This document shows positions 1 to 7,952 of a stretch of 17,132 nt of DNA, piece after piece; position 1 is the first letter of the stretch; each line of letters begins with the position of its first letter. The position numbers were made by a program, and so were the translations under genes. The notes beneath the pieces are model-generated. The model saw nothing but the letters and a program-made list of their open reading frames with translations, had not been told where the DNA came from and searched no databases. Origin of the DNA: an uncultured Collinsella sp. (GTDB taxonomy: Bacteria > Actinomycetota > Coriobacteriia > Coriobacteriales > Coriobacteriaceae); the NCBI GenBank assembly GCA_900552145.1, contig URYW01000035.1, positions 1-17,132 of the forward strand, in the 5' to 3' direction.

Positions 1-3000
1 GTTAGTTGCAACAACGCTCAGTTCGTTGAGACTTTGAGCGCTGTGGGCACGGTTTTTGAACGACTCGTATTTAGTGCCGGCGTCTGCTATGGCATCCTTG
101 GCCTGATTGACAAAGCCCTTTTGACTCTCGGCCTGCGTCCGCAGGTCTTGCAGATCGCTCTCGATGCGACACAAAAACTCATTGCGGCGGATGCCCAACA
201 GCTTTTTCATGTCATCCTCGACGGGATCCATAAGCGGCTGCAGGTCTTTAATACGGCCGTAGGGCTTGGGATCTTTGAGGATCTCACGAACCGTTGCCAC
301 GTTCTCCACCGCACCGGGAATGTCATCGGAGGCATACTCAATACCCTCGGTGCGGTTCAAGAAATCCCTGGCGTGGTCAAACGCTGTTCGTTGATTGGAC
401 TCGAAGAACTCAACCACCTTGTCGAAGTCTTCCTTGGCATCGAGCAAACGCTCCTCATGCTTGGTGAACGTGGTCAAGAACGCCTCGGCCTCGTTCTGGT
501 CCTTAAGGACGTCGGCCACCTCCGAGCGCATCTTCTCGCACTCGTCCTCACCGGGATACGGGTAGGCCGGCTTGATGCCCGTGTAGTAGTCGCGTGCCAT
601 GGCGAGGCACGCCTCGCGCAAGCCCTCAAGGCGCTCTTTGAGCTCGACCACGAGCTTATCCTCGTTGGAGGGCACGGTCTTGAGATAAAACAGGTCACAC
701 ATGAGTTCGCCCGTGGCACGTAGCAACCGGTCGCTCATGCGCATGCGCAAGCGCACCTGGGCCTTATCGGCATCCTTGCGCAGGAGCGCCACCATGCGGC
801 TGTCGTTGGCTTGAACCGTCTGACCGCAAAACAGCACCTGCGCGCGCTGCTCCACCACAAGCTGCGCCACCACATTTGCGATGTCGACCTCGCGCCAGCC
901 AAAGGGCCTTTGCTGGTACTGGCGCTGGATATCGCCCATAGCGGTATCCAGGTGGCGCTGGTGCTGCACTTTGAGGTAGTCCTCGACCTCTTTGAGCGCA
1001 CGCGTGTTACCTGCATCCATGCCAGCGAGCCCCACTTGAACGTTGCCCACCAGAGTAGAGCGAATATCGGAATCGCTCGTGACCGGCGCGCCGATATAGT
1101 CGGCCTTTTCAAAGACCACATCGCACAGCTGCGCCAGCACCTGCTCAAAGACCTGAGCGGGTTTGGCAGCACGGATCTCAATCATGCGCCCGTTGACGGC
1201 GCATCGTGCATGGAGCACCGCCTCAGCCAAAAGGGCGTCAGCCTCTTTCTCGTTAAAGTCCTTCTCGCGCATTTTGGCCTCGACAATCTGGCGGGTACTC
1301 GGCGGTAGCTCCTGCAGATTGCGCGTCTGGGCGTACATGCGAATCTTAGCGGCGTTGACGAGTGGGGCCCAATAATCCACCTCGTCGCTCAAGGCCACGA
1401 TGGCCTTATCCACGGATTTCAATGCCAGCTCGGCATCGTCCGAACGACCCAGATCGCTGGCCATGGTCACCACGGAAAGTTCCATGCCGCCCATGCTGGT
1501 ACCGTGGATTGAGCCGTCCACATAGCGGTCAAACGGAAAGTCGTTGGCCCCGCGGTTGAGTTTGCGCGCAGTGTAGATGCTTTCGAACAGGCGCTTCTTG
1601 ATGTACTCAATCACCTTCGCGTTGTCGATCGGGGTGCGTGCGATCTCCTGCGCTATCTCCTGCTCCTCGTCGGTGAGGAAGCTATAGGTATCGCCCTGGC
1701 GTGCCACGTAGCTCTCGCGCTCCAAGCGGGCGAGAGATTCCTTGACGCGGTCCTTAAGGGCGCGCTTGTCCACGTCCAGGCTATCGATCATAAGGATGGA
1801 GATGTTCTCGACCGTGGCCTTGACGTAGCCGATGTAGCGGATCAAGTACAGGAGCTTAAGCACCCGGACATCGTAGCTCTCAAGACCCTCTGCGTTTTCA
1901 GCCGCGCGCTCCGCACAGACGACGACCTGAATGATGCCGTGCTCCAAATCCTTGGAGATTGTGTCGAAGAAGCGCCAGAACGGCACGAGTGCACCAGTCT
2001 GGTCATGCTGGATGGCCTGAGCGCTCTCCTGAAACGCGCTCAGCATGGAGCGCTCGCCCGTGGACATGTGCTTGGCCTTAACACCGTGCTTGCGTACCTC
2101 GGTCATCACGTCGGGCAGAAGCTTAAACTGGTAGCCCACAAACGGGTAGCTGGCCACAAAATCCTTGGAGTTGACGAAGCCGGCAAGGTCGGAGCGCGAG
2201 CCACCCTCAAAGGTAAAGTTGTTTTTGAGGACGGCGGCGTCTTGCTCGTAGACCTGTGCAAGCATATCGGCCGCCGGCGCGGTCTTCTCGAGCACACGGC
2301 GCTGGATAACCTCGTCCACGCTGGAGCTGGAGAGCGAAAGGCGGGTATTGAAGCGGCCTTGGATCTTTGAAAAGTCGTTGCCCACGGGCAGGCTCAGGTT
2401 GTCGATGGCCTCCTGGCTCGTGACCATCACCCACACGCGGCCACCGCAGGCGGCACCCAGCTCCTCGACGATGGTCTGAAGACTCAACATAAGGCTTGGA
2501 TCCCGGTCGTTTGTAATAAACTGACCCACCTCGTCGACCATAAAGAGCAAACGGTAGTTGCCGCCGTGGGCCGCTGCCTGAGCGTCCACGTAGTCCTTGA
2601 CCTTTTTGGCAAAGACATCAGGGGCCAAAACCTCGTCCTCAGAACCCTCAAGCCAGTTCCATGCGGCCTTTTCGCTCATGCCGAGCACGCTCTGCAGCAC
2701 CTCGACGACGTCGTCCTCAAAGTAGCTGTAGGTGTCGCGGGTCTGGAGCCAGGACTCGCCGTTGACGCGCTCAAAGGCCTCGCGGAACTCCTGGGTCTTG
2801 CCCAGGGAATCGATGTGGTCCTCGAGCTTTGCAAGCTTGAGGTCCTCGCCGTAGAAGCCGCGCGCCTCGTAGAACATGCGCTCAAAGCCGCGAAGCAGCG
2901 CCGTGGGGGCCGTATCGCCCTGCTTCCACTGGCCCGCCTTGCTATCGATGTTAAAGAGGATAGCTTGCGTGGGCACCGAGCAGGCGCGCTCCATGGCAGC

Positions 3001-3342
3001 CGCGACCATGGGGTCGACGATCTTGCCGTCAAAGTAGCGGATGGCGTTCTTACCGCCGATCTGGCGATTCTCGAGCAGGTAGCTCAGCATCTTGAGGAAG
3101 TGCGATTTACCGGAACCGAAGAAGCCGCTGATCCACACGCCGACCTTGTCGGTGCGCACATCGATGGCATCGCCGTAGGCCTAGAAGAACGTGGCAAAAT
3201 GCCTCTGCAACTCGCGCGTCACCACGTACTCGTCAAGCTCCTGGCGGATGGACCCATCTTTTGAATCCTGGACCTTGACCACGCCGTTGATGGAGCGGTT
3301 GATGTCTTTTGCAAAGAGGTCGCGAATGATCGTGTTGTCCAT
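1..3342 (-). pseudogene. brxC: BREX P-loop protein BrxC, interrupted by an in-frame TAG; C-terminus beyond left edge
   Basis: Large ATPase of the BREX phage-defence system, cytoplasmic, thought to act with the BREX methyltransferase and phosphatase. The frame begins at ATG 3342-3340 behind a good ribosome-binding site (AAAGGAG, five bases away) and stays open for all 1114 codons to the left edge, except for one TAG at 3183-3181 (codon 54). Visible are the N-terminal INGVVK and EYVVTRELQRHF segments, Walker A GFFGSGKSH at residues 73-81, a Walker B-like FMVDEVGQF with D270/E271, and STGERSML further on, all typical of BrxC. The family is about 1200 residues long, so only the tail is missing. 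After the TAG, the first in-frame ATG lies beyond Walker A; a GTG at codon 62 would keep it but has no clear ribosome-binding site. It lies 78 bases behind brxB in the same operon. Either a real nonsense mutation, a suppressed stop or a sequence error. The family call is firm; the functional state is not. Confidence 0.9.
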
Positions 3343-3420
3343 GAGTGCTCCTTTGGGTTTGGGAACGTTATGGCAAAGGGTTGTTACCGGCGGCAGGGAC
3401 TTGTCTGCGGGGAGCCGTGC

Positions 3421-4113
3421 TTACGAGATATCGATGGCGCGGTAGTAGTTGTCGGCCGGCAGACGGTTAAAGAGCTGGAAAGAAGAGCCGTTGAAACTGC
3501 CCGGATAGGCGGCGACCACAGGCACCTCATCAAAATCCGCAAGCATGCAGTGGAGAAGCGTGTGTATGCGAAAGAACGGGAAAACCTCGCCCGCGCCGGT
3601 GAGGAGAACGACGTCTCCAGGCGCGTGCGGCTCGGTCTGCTCAAGGATGTACGCGGCGACTTTCTCGGGCGAGGCGAACTTGGCCACGTCCTCGAGCACG
3701 CGTTGGGTACCGCGGCGCTCCTCTTGGTGCGGGATAGCCTTGAGGACACGGCGCTTTTCGAGAATTGCCAGCACGGCGTCGTAAAGGTTCACGACCTTGA
3801 GCGTGCACGGAAGCTTGTCGGCCTCGGCATCGCGTGAAAGGGTGTCAAATAATGCGCGCGCCTCAAACTCCAGCGCGGGGTCATAGCAAAAGGTGTGGAA
3901 GCCGATCTCATTGCCTATGCCCTTGTTGGCCAAAAAGTCCTCGCTGCACAGGCACTCGCGCAGAAGCTGCGCACGGCGCTCAAATTCCTGACAGGCGCGC
4001 TCGGAGCGGACATGCGCCGCCACGACGCTCTTGCGGGAATGGATGCCGATATTGGTGGTGAGATCGGTCGCCGGGGTGATAACAGGGTCGACGGCGCTTT
4101 TGACGGGAGCCAC
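3421..4113 (-). CDS. brxB: BREX protein BrxB (DUF1788)
   Basis: Small conserved cytoplasmic BREX component of unclear biochemical role, encoded between brxA and brxC in type 1-like loci. The 230-residue frame starts at GTG 4113-4111, one base after the brxA stop, so translation is probably coupled; its own ribosome-binding site is weak. Family features are GIGNEIGFHTFCYDP (about 66-80), LLTGAGEVFPFFRIH (about 170-184) near the C-terminus, and a closing YPGSF...FNRLPADNYYRAIDI. The first 40 or so residues extend beyond the usual family start, so the real start may differ, but no better one is obvious. Ends with TAA. Intact, unlike its two operon neighbours. Confidence 0.9.
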   Translation of the reverse strand: MAPVKSAVDPVITPATDLTTNIGIHSRKSVVAAHVRSERACQEFERRAQLLRECLCSEDFLANKGIGNEIGFHTFCYDPALEFEARALFDTLSRDAEADKLPCTLKVVNLYDAVLAILEKRRVLKAIPHQEERRGTQRVLEDVAKFASPEKVAAYILEQTEPHAPGDVVLLTGAGEVFPFFRIHTLLHCMLADFDEVPVVAAYPGSFNGSSFQLFNRLPADNYYRAIDIS

Positions 4114-4114
4114 G

Positions 4115-4765
4115 CTACATCACCGCCCTGCCGGTAAGAGCCGCGATAAGCGACTGCTCGCCCAGCTGAACCAAGGCTCGCTCGACATCGGAATCGAGGA
4201 AGAGTGGTGACAGGCGCTCGGACTCCGGGCCCTGGCCCTCGCCGATAAGGCCGGCATGGCGGAGCGTCTGGCGGAGCGAGCCCTTAATGCGCTTGACCGT
4301 GGCCTCAGTCCAGCGGGCCGCGTCCGGATACTCCGTGGTAAAGCATGTCATAAAGGCGTTGAGGTCAACCGCCGTAAAGGCATAATCGAAGTTTTGTAGG
4401 CGCTCCCCTACCTCGACGAGCACGAGCTCGCGCACGATATCGTAGCGGCAGATCATGCTGTAGAAGATGGCCTGGTCCGCCTGCGTGGGAGTGCCGGATG
4501 CCATGAGCCTGGTTAGGGATGACGCAGCCTCGACGGCGGTTTTGGGATCGATGCCGCGCGCGGCGCATACGGCGTCCGTGGGCACCATGGCGTCAAGGCG
4601 GCGAAGGCACACGGTTGCGCGGTTGGCGACCATGCGCTCCGTGGGATATTGAAAGAGGTTCTCGCTCTTTACGCGTACAATGACCTGCTCGTCGCTTGCG
4701 CCCTGCATACGAAGGGCAGCGACGATGCGCATCTCATGCGGGAGGAATTGCTCGCGGGTGAGCAC
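4115..4765 (-). CDS. brxA: BREX protein BrxA (DUF1819), start region altered by a poly-G run
   Basis: First gene of the BREX operon; BrxA is a small helical DNA-binding-type protein needed for some BREX systems. As assembled the only in-frame start is GTG 4765-4763 (216 residues), and it has no ribosome-binding site at a normal distance. The family signature is clear: LTREQFLPHEMRIVAALRMQG near the start, then ENLFQYPTERMVANRA and CLRRLDAM. The start codon is the last G of a ten-G run. Upstream, GGAG at 4811-4808 is followed eight bases later by GTG 4799-4797. From that GTG, ten G leads to a stop within about 21 codons, while nine G would read straight into brxA, adding eleven residues. This suggests that the gene starts at 4799 and is off-frame here, by phase variation or by a homopolymer error. 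Stop TAG, one base before brxB. Confidence 0.85.
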   Translation of the reverse strand: MLTREQFLPHEMRIVAALRMQGASDEQVIVRVKSENLFQYPTERMVANRATVCLRRLDAMVPTDAVCAARGIDPKTAVEAASSLTRLMASGTPTQADQAIFYSMICRYDIVRELVLVEVGERLQNFDYAFTAVDLNAFMTCFTTEYPDAARWTEATVKRIKGSLRQTLRHAGLIGEGQGPESERLSPLFLDSDVERALVQLGEQSLIAALTGRAVM

Positions 4766-4774
4766 CCCCCCCCC
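4765..4774 (-). repeat. Ten-G homopolymer at the start of brxA
   Basis: On the minus strand this is an unbroken run of ten G ending in the GTG start of the assembled brxA frame. The plus strand reads ten C. It is the longest G/C homopolymer I noticed in the window. It sits between a plausible ribosome-binding site and start (GGAG 4811-4808, GTG 4799) and the conserved BrxA sequence. Nine, six or twelve G would put that start in frame; ten or eleven would not. Slipped-strand mispairing at such runs is a known phase-variation mechanism, including in pglX of the related Streptomyces Pgl system. Confidence 0.9.
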
Positions 4775-4834
4775 GAACGCTTTTTGTGGTTACATCCACA
4801 GTACACGCTCCAAGGGTGTCAAAGGCTGTCACAA

Positions 4835-4868
4835 GTGCGCCGCAACCCGGCGGGCAGGCGCGGCGCAC
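4835..4868. repeat. Nine-base inverted repeat in the brxA leader
   Basis: GTGCGCCGC (4835-4843) and GCGGCGCAC (4860-4868) are perfect inverted copies around a 16-base spacer. The hairpin lies upstream of the putative brxA ribosome-binding site at 4808-4811, with no T run after it, so it is not a standard terminator. It could be an operator or a leader structure. The pairing is seen directly; the function is unknown. Confidence 0.5.
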
Positions 4869-4888
4869 ATGACAATAATCATACCTGT

Positions 4889-4905
4889 TGGTAAAAAAGT
4901 TACCA
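4889..4905. promoter_or_regulatory. Palindrome and promoter-like sequences upstream of brxA
   Basis: TGGTAA (4889-4894) and TTACCA (4900-4905) form a six-base inverted repeat around AAAAG. Close by on the minus strand are a perfect -35-like TTGACA (4920-4915) and a -10-like TATGAT (4884-4879), but they are 31 bases apart, too far to form one promoter. The palindrome lies between them, where a regulator could bind. This region could serve the BREX operon, the divergent gene at 5107, or both. I could not assign one clear promoter. Confidence 0.35.
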
Positions 4906-5058
4906 CGCCCAGAGTGTCAAATGTTGAGCAACAAAATTTAATCCGGTTAACGGTCATTTTCGCAGCTTAGAAACTTTAACGAGGTCGCCCCAAATCACAC
5001 TTGCCAGACAACCGCGCTTACGAATGCAGGCACGCACACGCCCAACGCCACCCTCCGC

Positions 5059-5094
5059 TATATTCAACATAGAGTTATACATATGCTTCTATGT
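5059..5094 (+). promoter_or_regulatory. Possible -10 box and operator palindrome of the antitoxin-like gene
   Basis: A -10-like TATATT at 5059-5064 is followed by ACATAGA (5067-5073) and TCTATGT (5088-5094), a perfect seven-base inverted repeat with a 14-base spacer. It ends one base before the AAGGAG ribosome-binding site (5095-5100... counted from the A at 5095) of the gene starting at 5107. No good -35 is visible. A palindrome between -10 and ribosome-binding site fits the autoregulation typical of antitoxin genes, but that is inference. Confidence 0.4.
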
Positions 5095-5106
5095 AAGGAG
5101 TTTCGT

Positions 5107-5280
5107 ATGCCTGTCGTAAAGCCTATTTCTGATCAGACGCGCGCACTAACTACCATTCAGGAACGCGAAGATCACATTCAACGTACCATCGCTCATGGTT
5201 ACGACGACCTCACCAACGGTCGTGTGCGCCCCTGGAAACAAGCAAAAGCTGAGGCAGATCGGATGCGAGCCATCAGGTAA
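5107..5280 (+). CDS. Short antitoxin-like protein (Phd/YefM-type N-terminus), no toxin nearby
   Basis: A 57-residue protein starting at ATG 5107, six bases after AAGGAG; an earlier in-frame ATG at 5083 has no comparable ribosome-binding site. The first residues, MPVVKPISD, match the start of Phd/YefM antitoxins, where the strand-turn leads into the DNA-binding domain. The rest, with HGYDDLTNGRVRPWKQAKAEADRMR, resembles the C-terminal toxin-binding tail of RelB/Phd-like antitoxins. Typical family members are 75-95 residues, so the middle of the DNA-binding domain seems to be missing. It may be an internally deleted remnant or a minimal antitoxin. No toxin frame follows: the next gene is serC, 136 bases on. 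It diverges from the BREX operon. Stop TAA. That the gene is real is fairly likely; its function is uncertain. Confidence 0.6.
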   Translation: MPVVKPISDQTRALTTIQEREDHIQRTIAHGYDDLTNGRVRPWKQAKAEADRMRAIR

Positions 5281-5416
5281 GGTCAACCCTCCCCCATGTA
5301 ACCATCCTGTAAATCATAGCGGCGCACTCGAGTTTTACCGTGATGCGGTCGCGCCTGGCGCTCCACTGTGCTAAAGTATCCCGAACGTTCAAACGACTAC
5401 GAGGGGGAACTAGAAG

Positions 5417-6541
5417 ATGGCACGTGTGCACAACTTCTCAGCTGGCCCGGCCGCGCTGCCTACAAGCGTGCTCGCCGAGATCGCCGACGAGATGATGGAC
5501 TACCGCGGTCGCGGCATGTCCGTGCTCGAGATGAGCCATCGATCTAGCATGTACCAGCAGATCATCGACGACGCTGAGGCGACCCTGCGCCGCCTGCTGA
5601 GCATCCCCGACAACTACCGCGTCCTGTTTTTGCAGGGCGGCGCCACGCTGCAGTTTGCGGGCATCCCCATGAACCTCATGCGCCGCGGCCGCGCCGGCTA
5701 CGTCGTGACCGGCAACTTTGCCAACAAGGCATACAAAGAAGCCGCCAAGTACGGCGAGGCCGTGCCGCTCGCGAGCTCCGAGGACACCAACTTCGACCGC
5801 ATTCCCAACATGGCCGACATCAACGCGCGCATTGCCGACGAGGCCGCGGGCGACGGGCTCGACTACGTCTACATCTGCCAGAACAACACCATCTTTGGCA
5901 CCATGTACCACGAGCTACCCAACTGCGGCGACGTGCCGCTGGTCGCCGATGTCTCGCGCTGCTTTCTGTCGCAGCCGCTCGACGTTGAGCGCTACGGGCT
6001 CATTTACGCCGGCGCGCAGAAAAACGCCGGCGCCGCGGGCGTGACCGTGGTCATCGTGCGTGACGACCTCATCGCCGGCGGACCCGCCTTTACGCAGACG
6101 CCGCAGTACATGGACCTTAGGACCCAGGCCGCCAAGGGCTCCATGCTCAACACGCCCAACACCTTTGGCATCTACGTGTGCGGCAAGGTGTTCCGTTGGG
6201 TTGAGCAGACCGGCGGACTTGCCGCCATGACCGAGCGCAACTGGGCCAAGGCCAACCTGCTCTATGAGCTGCTCGAGCACAGCGAGCTGTTCCATGGCAC
6301 CACGCAGGCCGACAGCCGCTCCATCGCCAACGTCACCTTCCGTACCGGCGACGCCGAGCTCGACGCGGCCTTTGTCGCAGGCGCGGCCGAGCACCAGATT
6401 CAAAACGTCAAGGGTCATCGCCTGGTGGGCGGCATGCGCGCCAGCGTCTACAACGCCGTAACCATGGAAGATGTGCAGGCACTGGCCTCGTACATGAAGG
6501 ACTTCGAAGCGCAGCATAGTTTGAGTCCGCGATCTAACTAG
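5417..6541 (+). CDS. serC: Phosphoserine aminotransferase SerC
   Basis: Pyridoxal-phosphate enzyme that converts 3-phosphohydroxypyruvate and glutamate to phosphoserine and 2-oxoglutarate, the second step of serine synthesis; the family can also act in vitamin B6 synthesis. At 374 residues it has normal family length. It opens with the family hallmark NFSAGPAALP, then YRGRGMSVLEMSHRS and LFLQGGATLQF; the likely PLP lysine is K202 in AGAQKNAG. The start ATG at 5417 follows a GAGGGGG ribosome-binding site. The stop is TAG. serA lies 72 bases downstream on the same strand, which fits cotranscription. A TAAAGT at 5372-5377 may be the -10 box, without a convincing -35. Confidence 0.96.
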   Translation: MARVHNFSAGPAALPTSVLAEIADEMMDYRGRGMSVLEMSHRSSMYQQIIDDAEATLRRLLSIPDNYRVLFLQGGATLQFAGIPMNLMRRGRAGYVVTGNFANKAYKEAAKYGEAVPLASSEDTNFDRIPNMADINARIADEAAGDGLDYVYICQNNTIFGTMYHELPNCGDVPLVADVSRCFLSQPLDVERYGLIYAGAQKNAGAAGVTVVIVRDDLIAGGPAFTQTPQYMDLRTQAAKGSMLNTPNTFGIYVCGKVFRWVEQTGGLAAMTERNWAKANLLYELLEHSELFHGTTQADSRSIANVTFRTGDAELDAAFVAGAAEHQIQNVKGHRLVGGMRASVYNAVTMEDVQALASYMKDFEAQHSLSPRSN

Positions 6542-6613
6542 CCCGCAACCCGCGGGCCGACCAGCCACCTCAGACCACCCTGTTTAGATCAAAACCTGCT
6601 AAGGAGTTTTTCC

Positions 6614-7777
6614 ATGCGTAAGATTAAGACCATCGATGACATCACTAAAGACGGCAAAGTCGAGTTTGGCGAAGGCTACGAATTTGTGAGCACCGCCGAG
6701 GAGGCCGACGCCATCCTGATGCGCTCGACCGACCTGCACGGCTACGAGCTGCCCGAGGGCATCCGCGCCATCGCCCGCTGCGGCGCCGGCGTCAACAACA
6801 TCCCCATCGAGGAGTACGCCAAAAAGGGCGTCGTCGTCTTTAACTCCCCCGGCGCCAACAGCAACGCCGTTAAGGAACTCGTCCTAGGCATGCTGGTGCT
6901 CTCGAGCCGCGGCGTGGTGCAATCGATGAACTGGGTGCGCGACAACGCCGACGACCCCGAGATTCAGGTCGATGCCGAGAAGGCCAAGAAGGCCTTTGTG
7001 GGCCGCGAGCTCAAGGGCAAGCGCATCGGCGTCATCGGCCTGGGCAACGTGGGCTCCAAGGTCGCCAACGCCTGCGTCGACCTGGGCATGGACGTTTACG
7101 GCTACGACCCGTTCATTTCCGTCGAGCACGCGTGGGTGCTGAGCCGCGAGGTGCAGCGTGTGGGCACGCTCGAGGATCTCTGCCGCGGCTGCGACTACCT
7201 CACCGTACACGTGCCCAGCAAGGCCGACACCATCGGCATGATCAGCACCGAGCAGATTAACCTGCTGGCACCCGACGCCGTGCTCATCAACTACGCGCGC
7301 GAGACCATCATCGACGAAGACGCCGTCGACGCCGCCCTGCGCGAGGGTAAGCTCAGCTGGTTTAGCTGCGACTTTGCCACGCCCAAGACCGTCAAGATGC
7401 CCAATACGTTTATCACCACGCACTCGGGCGCCGGCACCGGCGAAGCCGAGGCCAACTGCGCCGACATGGCCATCAGCGAGCTCAAGGATTACCTGGAGAA
7501 CGGTAACATCGCGCACAGCGTCAACTACCCCGCCTGCAGCATGGGCAAGGCGCGCGCCGCGAGCCGCATTGCCTGCCTGCATGCCAACGTGCCCAACATG
7601 ATCGGCCAGATCACGGCCATCCTGGCCAAGGACAACGCCAACGTGCAGCGCATGACCAACGAGTCCGCCGGCGAGAACGCCTACACCATGTTCGACACCG
7701 ATGAGCACCTGAACAGCAGCACGATCGAGGCGCTTAAGCAGATTCCGTCGATGTATCGCGTGCGCGTAATCAAATAG
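6614..7777 (+). CDS. serA: Short-form D-3-phosphoglycerate dehydrogenase (SerA-like)
   Basis: NAD-dependent 2-hydroxyacid dehydrogenase expected to oxidise 3-phosphoglycerate to 3-phosphohydroxypyruvate, the substrate of the neighbouring SerC. The protein has 387 residues, as in the short SerA forms of anaerobes. Order: an N-terminal part of the substrate domain with ARCGAGVNNIP; an NAD-binding fold with GLGNVG at 142-147; the second half of the substrate domain; and a C-terminal ACT-type domain (from about 320, NVPNMIGQITAILAKDN) that often senses serine. Arginine R229 (NYARET) and histidine H270 (TTHSGAGT) of the active site are present. The usual glutamate between them is not: the expected place reads DFATPKTV, with P257/K258. 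Start ATG behind AAGGAG; stop TAG, then paired hairpins. Confidence 0.9.
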   Translation: MRKIKTIDDITKDGKVEFGEGYEFVSTAEEADAILMRSTDLHGYELPEGIRAIARCGAGVNNIPIEEYAKKGVVVFNSPGANSNAVKELVLGMLVLSSRGVVQSMNWVRDNADDPEIQVDAEKAKKAFVGRELKGKRIGVIGLGNVGSKVANACVDLGMDVYGYDPFISVEHAWVLSREVQRVGTLEDLCRGCDYLTVHVPSKADTIGMISTEQINLLAPDAVLINYARETIIDEDAVDAALREGKLSWFSCDFATPKTVKMPNTFITTHSGAGTGEAEANCADMAISELKDYLENGNIAHSVNYPACSMGKARAASRIACLHANVPNMIGQITAILAKDNANVQRMTNESAGENAYTMFDTDEHLNSSTIEALKQIPSMYRVRVIK

Positions 7778-7790
7778 CGCCGGCTGATCT

Positions 7791-7821
7791 GACGGGCAGT
7801 TCCGCATGTGGCCTGCCCGTC
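7791..7821. repeat. Hairpin after serA, no T run
   Basis: GACGGGCAG (7791-7799) and CTGCCCGTC (7813-7821) pair perfectly over nine bases around a 13-base loop. No T run follows, so on its own it is not a classic terminator. It lies just before the real terminator at 7841 and may protect the 3' end of the serC-serA transcript. Confidence 0.6.
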
Positions 7822-7840
7822 ACTGACATTGAATGCCCGC

Positions 7841-7874
7841 GGGGCGCCTTTCGCACGAGAGGCGCCCCGTTTTT
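7841..7874 (+). terminator. Rho-independent terminator of serC-serA
   Basis: GGGGCGCCT (7841-7849) pairs with AGGCGCCCC (7860-7868) and is followed by GTTTTT. It lies 63 bases after the serA stop and ahead of the possible promoter of the next gene. Confidence 0.85.
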
Positions 7875-7913
7875 GTGAGCGCTCCATTAAATGCACCGAG
7901 CCGCTTCTTGGCA

Positions 7914-7919
7914 TACAAT
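7914..7919 (+). promoter_or_regulatory. Possible -10 box for the M20 peptidase gene
   Basis: TACAAT lies 33 bases before the chosen start at 7953 and 40 bases after the preceding terminator. No good -35 hexamer is seen at the usual distance, so this is tentative. Confidence 0.3.
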
Positions 7920-7952
7920 CTGTATGTTGACCTAACTATCTGTGAGGTGCCT

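Noticed and set aside
34..3264. Several long plus-strand frames opposite brxC (for example 34-723, 811-1308 and 2566-3264)
   Set aside because: They are mirror frames of the GC-rich brxC coding strand: no family motifs, no good ribosome-binding sites, while the opposite strand reads as BrxC throughout.
6884..7807. 307-residue minus-strand frame opposite serA
   Set aside because: A shadow of the serA codon bias; composition dominated by V, A, G, H and L; no motifs.
7833..7952. Longer N-terminus for the M20 peptidase starting at 7833
   Set aside because: It would begin before the serA terminator and run through it; the ATG at 7953 has a ribosome-binding site and gives the family N-terminus.
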